A stretch of DNA of 64,000 nucleotides from Dactylorhiza incarnata (Eukaryota > Streptophyta > Magnoliopsida > Asparagales > Orchidaceae): positions 186,001 to 250,000 of the forward strand of contig JAWHQI010000757.1 of assembly GCA_033032865.1 (NCBI GenBank). Direction: 5' to 3'. Below are positions 1 to 10,852 of the stretch, piece after piece. How positions within the stretch are numbered: position 1 is the first letter of the stretch; every line of letters begins with the position of its first letter. The notes under the pieces are model-generated. The model worked only from the letters and a program-made list of their open reading frames with translations, made no database searches and was not told the origin of the DNA. The translations under genes and the position numbers were made by a program.

Positions 1-399
1 CTCGGCGGCGAACATTGCTTTCCTCAGAAAGATCATCAAAGCTGTAACTATATCCCTTCGGGGCATGATAGAGCTGACAATCACCTAGACCTCCCTTGAT
101 GCAGGGGTGTGTCAGATATCGGCCGGGATCCAAAGTTCTGAAGACCACCGCAGCGGAATTGGCAAGCTACCACTACATGTGTGCGAAAACTCCCCGCATC
201 ACATGGTCTTGGTGGGTTTTACGCTACGACTACAATCCGAGGGGGTTCGAGCAGAATTTGGCGATATCTCAGAGGTTCGGGGAGTGAGATATGTGTGTTT
301 ATATTTATGATGCGGAGAACCATCATACAAGAAGGAAATGTCAGTATAGGGCTTTTTATTCAATACCAAAAAGAGATGTAAAGAATAAAAGAAATAGTT
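1..399 (-). other. A, 3' untranslated region (start of it)
   Basis: Non-coding region just downstream of A's pol stop. It carries the block that is conserved after pol in all copies (roughly 80-300). At 1-37 is the truncated half of a hairpin cassette ending in stem GATCATC (31-37); the matching arm lies left of the window. It is nearly identical to 7088-7490 because A and B are sister copies. Confidence 0.8.
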
Positions 400-3300
400 T
401 CAAGGATAGAATCGTTTGAGATCGTCACCGCTCCACGTGCGTGGGATGTCTTCTCCTTCGTTGGTTTGGAGACGGTAGGCCCCATTCTTAGATACTTCTT
501 TGATGATGAAAGGTCCTGCCCAATTAGGATCCAGCTTTCCAACATTACCAGACCTCGCTGCGGCATCCACCTTTTTTAACACCAAATCCCCGACTACAAA
601 CTGCTTCACTCTGACATTCTTATCAAAATATTTTGCCATTCTCCTTTTAACTTCTTCCTGCCTGATTGTTGCTTCATTCTGAAGTTCCTCGATTAGATCA
701 AGATTATGCATGAGGGCCTCACCATTTTCATCTATCCAGGATTCTCCTCCTTCTTTGGCGTAAATAACCCTTGGAGTGACCACCTCGAATTCCACAGGGA
801 CAACAGCTTCCGAGCCATGAGATAATTTGAAAGGTGTCTCCCCGGTAGCCGAGGACGGAGTAGTACGAAGGGTCCACAGGATGGAAGGAAGTTGGTCCGC
901 CCAATTCCCTTTCTGGTTCAAGACTCTTTTCATCAAAAGCTGCCGAATTTGCCTGTTTGCCGCCTCCACTTGACCATTGGTCCTTGGATGGTGTACTGAG
1001 GCAAACCGAAGATCAATTCCTATCTGATCACAGAAGTTTATCATCTCTGGATTGTTGAATTGTGGGCCATTATCGGTGACGATTGCCAACGGAATTCCAT
1101 GTCGGCAGATAATCTCTCCCCAGACGAAGTTTCTGACAATTTGGGTGGTAGTTCTTGCTAATGCTTTTGCTTCGATCCACTTACTGAAATAATCGATCAT
1201 TACCAGGATAAAGCGACGTTGTCCGCTGGCCATTGGGAAAGGCCCCATAAGATCCATTCCCCATACTGCAAAAGGCCATGGCACAGTTATTGACCTGAGT
1301 GACTGAGCAGGCAAATGTTGAAGAGGAGCGAACTTTTGACACTGGACACATCGCTTGGCGAAGGCTTCAGCATCCTTTCTCATGGTTGGCCAGAAGTATC
1401 CTTGCCGCAGGATCCTTTTTTCTAAGGTTTTCGCCCCTGAATGGCTACCACACTCCCCAGAATGAACTTCCTGAAGTATGACCGGGATCTCCTCTTCTGA
1501 AACGCACCGTGCCGAGGGAGAAATCAAAGTTTTTCGGTACAAGACTCCTGCTATCAAGTAGTAGTACGCCGCCTTTCTTCTGAACCTATTTTTGTCCTTG
1601 ATTGATGGATGATATTCTCCTTTTGTCAGAAACAATTCGTAGGGGTCTTTCCAAGAAGGATGTTGATCGATCTGCATGAGCTCTTCTTCCTCTGTCTCCT
1701 CTGTTGCCGGATGAAAAAGTTCTGAGGTTACTCCCCCTGATGGAAGACCAAATTTTGACAATTCGTCTGCCTCTTCATTCTGCGTTCTCGGAATATGCTC
1801 GATGATGAAGGATTTGAATCTCCCGATTTCTTTCTTAGCTAGGAATAGATATTTTCTCAACATCGGTTCTCTTGTCTCGTAGTTCCCCAGAACCTGCGAG
1901 GCCATTACAAGAGAATCAGTTTTCACATGAACATGTTCTATCCCAAGCTCCTTTGCGAGTCTCAGGCCGGCCAAGAGTGCTTCGTATTCGGCCTGGTTAT
2001 TTGTAACTGAAAAGAAGAATCTAACAGCTTGTTCCAGCCTGATGCCGTTTGGACTGATCAAAACCACTCCGGCTCCCACGGAGTTCCTGCCAGAAGCCCC
2101 ATCCACATAAATGATCCAAGCAAAAGGAGATTGCACTACCTGCTCTGGATTAGACTCCATTGTGTCTACCAAGAAATCTGCCAATACTTGTGCCTTTATT
2201 GCCGTTCTGGGAGTGTACAATATTTCGAACTCGCTTAGCTCGATTGCCCATTTGGCCAACCTTCCTGAATGTTCCGGCTTCTCCAAGATATTCCTCAGTG
2301 GATGATCTGAAACCACCTGAATAGGATGAGCTTGAAAATAGGGGCGGAGCCTTCGTGATGACATGACTAAAGCCAAGGCTAATTTCTCCAGGATTGAATA
2401 TCTAGTTTCTGCATCTTTAAGGATATGGCTGACATAGTATATCGGAAACTGTTTCTTTTTCTCTTCCCGAACCAGGACAGAGCTTATCGCATCAGGGCCC
2501 ACCCCCAAGTACAAGAATAGTGTTTCTCCTTCGCGAGGGCTTTGAAGAAGGGGGGTTGAAGTTAATTGCTTTTTCAATTGTTCGAAAGCATTATTGCATT
2601 CCTCGTTCCATTCAAACTTAGATCCTCCCCTAAGTGTTTTGAAGAACGGAGCGCTTTTATCTCCCGATTTGGAAATGAATCGGCTCAATCCTGCCAACCT
2701 TCCACCAAGTTGCTGTACCTCTTTCGGATTACGAGGAGGGGTCATGTCTAGGATGGCTTTTACTTTATCTGGGTTCGGTGCGAGACCATCAGGAGTGAGA
2801 AGATGTCCAAGAAATTTCCCCTTGTTCGCCCCGAACACGCATTTCGAGGGGTTTAATTTTAATTTGAACCTCCGTAGAGTAGCGAACGTCTCTACGAGGT
2901 CTTCCAGATGGATTAAAAAAGTTTTACTTTTTAGAAGGAGATCATCAACATATACTTCCAGATTTCTCCCTTTTTGTTTTTCAAAAACTGTGTCCATCAT
3001 CCTCTGATATGTTGCCCCCGCATTTTTGAGGCCGAAAGGCATGACGAGATAACAATAACATCCATCATTGGTAATGAAGGATGTATGCGGGATATCAGGC
3101 TTATGCATCTTAATCTGGTGATAACCAGAAAATGCATCTAAAAAACTCATAAAACTATATCCCACCGCGGAATCTACCAAAACATCTATCCGAGGCAAGG
3201 GATAACAATCCTTGGGGCATGCTTTATTGAGTTTAGTGAAATCAACACACATACGCCATTTCCCCCCAGACTTTTTCACCATCACTACATTCGACATCCA

Positions 3301-6018
3301 GGTGGGATACTAGATTTCAGAAATGAAATTGGCCTTAAGAAGCTTTGCAACTTCTTCTTTGATAGGTACCGCCAGCTTAGTTGCTACCTCCCTCTTCTTC
3401 TGTTGGATTGGCTTGAACTCCGGAGAAACGTTGAGGTGATGGCACGCGACATCTGGATCTATTCCAGGCATGTCTTCCGCCGACCAAGCGAAGATGTCCA
3501 AGTTATTCAGCAGGCAGGAGGTTAACTGGAGCTTTTCCTCTTCTGATAGCTCGGCGTTGATGATCAGCTTCTTCCCTTCCCCTTCAACAATGGGGATCTC
3601 TTGGGTCTCCTGGGCAGGTTCCAGGTAGGTCCCTTTCCGTTCCACGCTCCCCTCAGCTTCTTCAGGGAGTTCGGACACCTCTTGGATGTCATTCTGGGCC
3701 TTGTGAAGTGGTGCCTCGGTGATCACATTAACTGTCTTCACATAACATTCGCGTGCCACCTTTGGATCGCTCCGGATCCGGTACTGACGCCCCTCAGCAG
3801 CGAATTTCAAGGCCAAATGGAAAGTAGATACCACCGCTCTGTAAGCATTCAGGATTGGCCTTCCGAAAATTGCGCAGTAGCTACTTGGGGCTTCCACTAC
3901 TACGAAGTTCACCAACTTTGTTATGCCCCCTAGCGATACCAGAAGCTTCACGCACCCTTCTACTTCCTTCTTTTCTCCTGAGAAGCCATAGAGGGGGCCT
4001 TCCGTAGAGAGTAAGGACTTTCCAGTCTTGAGGGCCTCAAACGTTTGGCGAAAGATGAGATTAACTGAGCTGCCTGTATCGATCAAAATTTTGTGCACTG
4101 CGTAATTCTCAATAACCGCCTTTATCACCACCGCGTCATCGAACGGATTTGCATTTGGGGAGAGATCTTCCTGGCCAAACGTAACAACCGTCCTTTCCGG
4201 GGCAGAAGTGGAGGCAACTGCCACTTCTTGCTTTGTAACTCTCCCGATGCTAGATTTTCGGGAGGATTCTATCCCTGCCCCACCATGGATGCAATAGATG
4301 TTGCCGAGAGGGCCAACATCATTCACCTCTATGCATTCGGCTGCAGGATGTATATCCCCATAACCACCGGCCTCCTCTACATCAGCACACTCCCATGTTA
4401 CTTCGACTGCCTCCTTCTTCTTCTCAGCTCGTGGTTCAACCGGAGTTTCTTGCCGAATCAACCCCCGAAGCTTTCCCTCTTTCAGGAGTTTTTCTATCAA
4501 CCACCGGAGGGCCCGGCAATCTTCAGTTAGATGCCCCTCTTCTTTATGATATTCACAGTAAAGGTTTGGGTTCCGATTGCGAACTTCTGATTTCAAAGGA
4601 GGGGGCCTTTTAAAGTCAGGCCTCTTCTGAAGAATCTGCACGACCTCATTCATGGTAACGTTGAGCGGGGTGAACGAATCTTGTGATTCATCATATCGGA
4701 TGGATGGGATAGGTGGAGATGGTTGTGCGATGTATTGTGGCAGATATACGGGCATGATTTGCGGGACTCCCATGGGTTGAGTGGGTGCGATGGCCAACGG
4801 CGGCTTCTGATCCTGAAACCGTTGATGGCCAATGAATGGTTGCTTGGGCTTAAGATTCCTTCCCCTTTGAGCCCGAGGCTCGAAATCAGGCCGAGACGAG
4901 TGATTATAACGTTGCTGATGGGTTGATGCAGAATTGAACTGATCGTTGTCGCTGAGCAACTTGGCAACGTAACCCGGATTAGTCTTTTCCCCCCTGATGA
5001 ATTTGTTTGCCAGACTAATCATTTCTTGATATGTCTTTGGTTCCCTGATTTGGGCTTCAAACTTCAGTGGCCCTTCCCTAAGGCCATGCATTAGCGCGAC
5101 CCTATATAACTCTGGATCGACGTTTTGTACCTCCATTATTTCCCTTTGGAAACGATCGACAAAACGGGCCCACGTTTCGTTTTCTTGCTGTCGTATCTCG
5201 AATAGGGCTGCCGGACCATTCTTCCTCTTCTTAGAGGTAGAGAATCGAAGCAAAAATTCTCTACGTAACTCCGCAAAGCATCTGATAGATCGAGGATGCA
5301 ATCCATAGAACCATTCTCTGGCCTGCCCATCAAAGGATGTCACCAGGAGCTTGCACTTTGTTGCATCAGTGATGGTCCTTAGAGCAACAGCTGATTCAAA
5401 TGCCTGGAGGTGTATTGCTGGATCGGACTCCCCACTATATGCCGACATACGTGGTTCTCGAAAGTTGTTTGGGGCCGGCTCTCCTCGGATTTCGTCGGTG
5501 AAGGGAGAACTCTCCTCGGCATCCTCGTACAGAGGGAAAGCAGGGTTATAAGGGATCTCGGCTGCGGTCATTGGCGGACAGGCCGCATGATAGGAGCGGG
5601 CAGGTGCTCCAGTCGGATATGATTGGAAGGCGGCGACCTCAGGCGGATAGGGAAAATGAGCGGCCTGAGAGGTCGCCCCTTGAAAGTCAAGGACCCGAGC
5701 TGGCATACATCGCGCGGCCTCTTGGTAGAGATTCGGACGGTCCGCGGAACCTTCTTGTGGTGGTCGGGAATGAGCGACTTGCGCGAACGGATATGGAGGT
5801 GGAGGAGGTAGAACAGGAGTGACCGCCTGGGGAGCCGCGGCCTGCTGAGGGGCTAACCGCTCGGTTAGTAGTGTTAGGGCCTGAGTGATCGCGTCCAGAC
5901 GCTGATCAGTTGCCTGCCGAGCCTGGTCGGCCTCTCTCTTTGTCTGCTCCAGAGCTTCCCACAAAGAGTCTTCACTATGGTCGGATCGGTCTCTTGGAGG
6001 GAGCTGGCGGTCTGACAT
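400..6018 (-). pseudogene. gag-pol: A gag-pol polyprotein, one in-frame stop
   Basis: A continuous frame of 1873 codons broken only by TAG at 3310-3312. Order of domains (approximate residues): N-terminal MSDRQ helix, then a proline-rich stretch; retrotransposon gag core 200-345; zinc knuckle C-x2-H-x4-H-x4-C near 485; aspartic protease with IDTGSS near 646; reverse transcriptase with YVDD near 1022; connection/RNase H 1150-1270; second, archaeal-like RNase H beginning IYVDGASG near 1300; integrase HHCC zinc site to about 1560, catalytic core with MDLMGPF, TDNGPQF and NGQVEAAN (1590-1685), GPF-type C-terminus near 1834. There is no chromodomain. The stop falls within the start of RT, where sister copies have a Gln codon, so it is a mutation and not a gag/pol boundary. 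This is the least damaged gag-pol in the window. Confidence 0.95.
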
Positions 6019-6069
6019 TCTGAGCTAAGGATTTCGCTGACAGTCTGCGATCTGAAGGTCGCGTGTTTC
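6019..6069 (-). other. A leader between 5' LTR and gag
   Basis: Only 51 nt separate the LTR end from the gag ATG. It begins (minus strand) GAAACACGCGACCTTCAGAT, conserved in all copies. A TGG-starting primer-binding site, as expected for priming by a tRNA CCA end, is absent. Confidence 0.75.
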
Positions 6070-6905
6070 TGTTCGATTCAAAAGTGCGCCTCCGAAGTGA
6101 AACGAGGGTTGCGGACTATCAGTTACTATTTAGTTGAAGAATTCAGACCGCTAGCAGCGGTCGAGGCCAGACTTCGCCCGTCGCGGCAAATGCCACTCCT
6201 GCGACGGGCTTTCCTTTTATTGAAAAGAAGCGGTTACAAATGTGAAAGAGCAGAAGCCGGCCGGTCAGCAGTTCGCGAGACCTGAAACTCGAGACCGGAG
6301 CTCAGACAAGCGAGCTCTTGGATTCGAGTGTGCGTGTCTTGGGAACAGTGCCGCCCCCTATTTATAGGCTTGGGGGCCTGCCCGATCGGGCAGGGATAAA
6401 ATAACCTCCTGCCCGGGTACAGGAGAAACGGGCAGGCGGTGACGGGATACACAAAGAAGAGAAAGAAAGAGGCCGCGCGATCTGACGGCCTGCCTTCCCG
6501 ATCTGTCTTGCTTGCGGCTGAGGACGCCGGGACCAAGTCAATAATGCAGACCGCGCGGTTTGGAGATTGAGGTCGCGGTCTGCCCTCTGGTCATGACTCA
6601 GCCGATCTTCAAGAGGTAACTTGGATAGCCTTCGATCTGGAGCCCCGACCTGTTCTTCGGGGCTGGAACTTCGAGTTTCTATGGGACAACCCGCGCGGCC
6701 TTCTTGCTGAGACCGCGGATGAACTTCCTGCCTTGGCTCTTTGACGATCTTATCTCTTTGGGGGTGATCCTGGAAATGACACCAGGCCGCCCGGCCTGGC
6801 CCTTCTTGAACGGGGAACCGCCGATTCCAGGACCCAGCGGCTTGGCTCAAGAGTCCGAGCGGTCTGATAATGGTTCAAACCGAGAAGCGGTTTTCCGGGC
6901 AAACA
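6070..6905 (-). repeat. A 5' LTR
   Basis: 836 bp; on the minus strand it begins TGTTTGCCCGG and ends GAATCGAACA. TATA box TATAAATA at 6359-6366 (minus). Upstream of it lie GC-rich inverted repeats of CCTGCCCG/CGGGCAGG type. Downstream are two hairpins: GCCCGTCGC...GCGACGGGC, and GACCGCT...AGCGGTC. Confidence 0.93.
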
Positions 6906-6910
6906 CATCC
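6906..6910. repeat. Putative target-site duplication of A (CATCC)
   Basis: Follows the LTR end directly. The unoccupied sequence in H's 3' region (near 35757-35764) also contains this motif next to the same GCTCTCTTGCCTAGG block, which supports A having inserted here. Confidence 0.6.
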
Positions 6911-7494
6911 GCTCTCTTGCCTAGGGTTACAAGCCGAGTTGATCAATTGGGCAGGTGGGCCTCGGCGGCGAACATTGCTTTCCTCAGAGAGATCAACTCA
7001 GTTGTGGGCCCAACTAGGCACCATTTCGAGAGTACCTAAGAGTATTCGATGGTCACAGACTATGATGATCAGTTGGGCAGGTGGGCCTCGGCGGCGAACA
7101 TTGCTTTCCTCAGAAAGATCATCAAAGCTGTAACTATATCCCTTCGGGGCATGATAGAGCTGACAATCACCTAGACCTCCCTTGATGCAGGGGTGTGTCA
7201 GATATCGGCCGGGATCCAAAATTCTGAAGACCTCCGCAGCGGAATTGGCAAGCTACCACTACACGTGTGCGAAAACTCCCCGCATCACATGGTCTTGGTG
7301 GGTTTTACGCTACGACTACAATCCGAGGGGGTTCGAGCAGAATTCGGCGATATCTCAGAGGTTTGGGGAGTGAGATATGTATATTTACATTCACGATGTA
7401 GAGAACCATCAGACAAGAAGAGGTGTCAGTATAGGACTTTTCATTTAATACCAAAAGAAATGTAGAGAATAAAAGAGATAATTCAAGGATAGAA
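6911..7494 (-). other. B 3' untranslated region with two hairpin cassettes
   Basis: Contains cassettes at 6938-6997 (arms GTTGATC and GATCAAC) and 7064-7123 (arms GATGATC and GATCATC), each enclosing the conserved loop with AGGAAAGCAATGTTCGCC (minus strand), then the conserved post-pol block. Confidence 0.8.
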
Positions 7495-10400
7495 TCATTT
7501 AAGATCGTCACCGCTCCAAGTACGCGGGATGTCTTCCCCTTCACTGGTGTGGAGACGGTAGGCCCCGTTCTTTAATACTTCTTTGATGATAAAAGGTCCT
7601 GCCCAATTAGGATCCAGCTTTCCAACATTACCAGACCTGGCTGCATCATCTACCTTCTTTAATACCAAATCACCGCTTGCGAACTGCTTTACTCTGACAT
7701 TCTTGTCAAAATATTTTGCCATCCTCCTTTTAACTTCCTCCTGTCTGATAGTTGCCTCGTCTTGAAGCTCCTCCATCAGATCCAGACTATACCTCATAGC
7801 CTCATCATTTTCATCCATCCATGATTCTCCTCCCTCTTTTGCATATATAACCCTTGGAGTGACCACTTCAAATTCTAAGGGAACAACGGCCTCTGAGCCA
7901 TGAGATAGTTTGAACGGCGTCTCCCCTGTAGCTGAAGATGGCGTAGTACGAAGAGTCCAAAGGATGGAAGGAAGCTGGTCCGCCCAATTCCCTTTTTGAT
8001 TTAAGACCCTTTTCATCAAGAGCTGCCGGATTTGCCTGTTTGCTGCTTCCACCTGACCATTGGTCCTGGGATGATGTACTGAGGAAAATCGCAGATCAAT
8101 TCCCGCCTGATCGCAGAAGCTTTTCATCTCGGAATTGTTGAACTGTGGACCGTTATCGGTAACAATTGCTAACGGAATTCCATGCCGGCAGATTATTTCC
8201 CCCCAGATGAAGTTTTTGACAATTTGAGTTGTTGTTTTTGCCAGCGCTTTTGCCTCAATCCACTTACTGAAATAGTCGATCATTACAAGGATGAAACGGC
8301 GTTGACCGTTGGCCATTGGAAAGGGTCCCATAAGATCCATTCCCCATACTGCAAAGGGCCACGGCGTGGTTATCGACCTGAGCGACTGAGCAGGCAAATG
8401 TTGAAGAGGAGCGAACTTTTGGCACTGGACACATCGCCTGGCAAATGCTTCAGCATCTTTCCTCATGGTCGGCCAGAAATATCCCTGCCGCAAGATCCTT
8501 TTCTCCAAAGTCTTCGCTCCTGAATGACTACCACACTCTCCTGAATGAATTTCCTGAAGTATGATCGGAATTTCTTCTTCTGAGACACATCGCGCTGAGG
8601 GAGAAATCAGAGTTTTTCTATACAGGACTCCTGCCATCAAGTAGTAGTAGGCTGCCTTTCTTTTGAATCTATTTCTGTCCCTGATTGATGAATGAAACTC
8701 TCCTTTTGACAGAAACAATTCGTAGGGGTCTTTCCAGGAAGGATGCTGATCGATCTGCATGAGCTCCTCTTCCTTTGTCTCATTTATTGCCGGACGAAAG
8801 AGTTCTGAGGTCACCCCTCCTGATGGAAGACCAAACTTTGACAATTCGTCTGCCTCTTCATTCTGTGTTCTCGGAATGTGTTCGATAATGAAGGATTTGA
8901 ATCTCCCAATTTCTTTCTTAGCTAAAAATAGATACTTTCTCAATATCGGTTCTCTTGTTTCATAATTCCCTAGAACCTGCGAAGCCATCACAAGAGAATC
9001 AGTTTTCACATGAACGTGTTCTATCCCAAGCTCCTTCGCGAGTCTCAAGCCGGCCAAGAATGCTTCGTATTCGGCCTGGTTATTTGTAACTGAAAAGAAG
9101 AATTTGATAGCCTGCTCCAGCCTGATGCCATTTGGACTGATCAGAACCACTCCGGCTCCCACGGAGTTTCTGCCAGAAGCCCCATCCACATAAATGATCC
9201 AAGCCAAGGGAGATTGCATTATTTGTTCTGGATTAGACTCCATCGTGTCTACCAAGAAATCTGCCAATACTTGTGCCTTTATTGCCGTTCTGGGAATGTA
9301 TAATATTTCGAACTCGCTTAACTCGATTGCCCATTTGGCCAACCTTCCTGAATGATCCGGCTTTTCCAAGATGCTCTTTAGTGGATGGTCCGAGACCACC
9401 TGAATGGAATGAGCCTGAAAATAGGGGCGGAGCCTTCGTGATGACATGACCAAAGCCAAGGCTAATTTCTCCAAGATTGAATATCTAGTTTCCGCATCTT
9501 TGAGGATGTGGCTGACATAATATATCGGAAACTGCTTCTTTTTTTCTTCCCACACCAGGACAGAGCTTATCGCATCTGGGCCCACTCCTAAGTATAAGAA
9601 TAGTGTTTCCCCTTCGCGAGGGCTTTGAAGAAGAGGGGTTGATGTTAACTGCTTTTTCAACTGTTCGAAAGCATTATCGCACTCTTCACTCCATTCGAAC
9701 TTAGATCCTCCCCTAAGTGTTTTGAAAAATGGAGCGCTTTTATCCCCTGACTTGGAAATGAATCGGCTTAATCCTGCCAACCTCCCCCCAAGTTGCTGTA
9801 CTTCCTTCGGATTGCGAGGAGGGGTCATGTCCAGGATGGCCTTTACTTTATCTGGGTTTGGCGCGAGGCCATTAGGGGTGAGAAGGTGTCCCAGAAATTT
9901 TCCTTTGTTGGCCCCAAACACACATTTCAAAGGATTTAGTTTTAATTTGAACCTCCGCAGAGTAGCGAACGTCTCTACGAGGTCTTTCAGATGGATTGAA
10001 AAAGTTTTACTTTTTAGAAGAAGATCGTCTACATATACTTCAAGATTTCTCCCTTTCTGTTTTTTGAATACTGTGTCCATCATCCTCTGATATGTCGCCC
10101 CCGCATTTTTGAGCCCGAAGGGCATGACAAGATAACAATAACATCCATCATTGGTAATGAAGGATGTATGCGGGATATCAGGTTTATGCATCTTAATCTG
10201 GTGATAACCAGAAAATGCATCTAGAAAGCTCATGAAATTATATCCTACCGCAGAATCTACTAAAACATCTATCCGAGGCAAGGGATAGCAATCTTTGGGG
10301 CACGCTTTATTGAGCTTTGTGAAGTCCACGCACATGCGCCACTTCCCACCAGATTTTGGAACCATTACAATGTTTGACATCCACGTTGGATATTGAATTT

Positions 10401-10744
10401 CAGAAATAAAACCCGCTTTTAGGAGCTTGGAAACCTCCTCTCTGATGGGCAATGCCAGCTTTGTTGCCACCTCCCTCTTCTTTTGTTGGATCGGCTTGAA
10501 TTCAGGAGAGACGTTGAGGTGATGGCATGCTACGTCTGGATCTACCCCAGGCATGTCCTCCGCTGACCAGGCGAAGATGTCCAAGTTCTCCAACAGGCAG
10601 GAGATTAGTTGAGCTTTTTCCTCTTCCGACAGCTCGGCGTTGATGATCAGCTTCTTCTCTTCCCCTTCAGCAATGGGGACTTCTTGGATCTCCTGGGCAG
10701 GTTCCAGGTAAACTCCTTTCCGCTCTGTGCTTCTTCTTTGATTT
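7495..10744 (-). pseudogene. gag-pol: B gag-pol, 5'-truncated, pol part open
   Basis: The frame is open without a stop from the truncation point at about 10744 to TGA at 7495-7497. It starts within the gag/protease-to-RT linker (equivalent to residue ~775 of A) and includes RT (YVDD), both RNase H domains, and integrase. Protease and gag are lost. The stop comes three codons before the LKRFYP end of sister copies because a CGA codon became TGA. As a 5'-deleted fragment it cannot be translated from its own start. Confidence 0.9.
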
Positions 10745-10760
10745 TGGACTCAACAGAATC
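10745..10760. other. B/C junction with filler sequence
   Basis: Between the end of B homology (CTTTGATTT) and the start of C's residual LTR lie about 16 nt including GGACTCAACAGAA, a copy of the LTR-end/leader sequence that occurs again intact at 10794-10806. This looks like templated filler at a repaired double-strand break. Confidence 0.55.
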
Positions 10761-10803
10761 GCGGCCTCTGATTTCCTTCGGGGGTGCGATTTCGGACTCA
10801 ACA
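10761..10803 (+). repeat. C 5' LTR remnant (last ~43 bp)
   Basis: Matches the final bases of the D and E LTRs (GATTTCCTTCGG...TTTCGGACTCAACA) and is followed by the standard leader. The other ~700 bp are missing, so the junction with B is a deletion and not a clean insertion. Confidence 0.8.
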
Positions 10804-10852
10804 GAAACACGCGACCTTCAAATCGCGGATTGTCGGTGAAACCCTCGATACA

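Larger units (their letters stand above)
1..6905 (-). mobile_element. Element A: Tat/Retand-like LTR retrotransposon, 3' end outside window
   Basis: Read on the minus strand it runs from a complete 5' LTR (6070-6905) through a 51-nt leader and a gag-pol frame (6018-400) into the 3' region, which leaves the window at position 1. It is inserted in the 3' region of element B, since the sequence right of 6905 continues B's conserved 3' block. The bases CATCC at 6906-6910 are the expected 5-bp target duplication, but the partner copy lies outside the window. The LTR has the same length (836 bp) and the same ends (TGTTTGCCCGG at its 5' end, GAATCGAACA at its 3' end) as H, so A, B and H form one subfamily. 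Confidence 0.93.
6911..10744 (-). mobile_element. Element B fragment: pol plus 3' region
   Basis: Minus-strand Tat/Retand-like element of the A/H subfamily. Its 3' region is interrupted at 6905 by A. Its 5' part (most of gag, leader, LTR) is missing because homology stops at about 10744, where a scarred junction with C begins. Whether the rest of B lies right of C, outside the window, cannot be seen. Confidence 0.88.

Noticed and set aside
2594..3007. Plus-strand frames opposite A and B pol (and equivalents such as 9722-10090)
   Set aside because: Shadow frames of the conserved pol sequence; they mirror pol codon structure and have no promoter or other support.
3298..3312. Stop between the two A frames as a programmed gag/pol readthrough
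   Set aside because: The stop lies at the start of RT, after the protease, and B, C, E and H have a sense codon there.
1..7500. Near-identical direct repeats 1-400 and 7088-7500 as LTRs of one element
   Set aside because: They are the 3' regions of two sister copies, A and B, each directly following a pol stop. The true LTR of A is 6070-6905.
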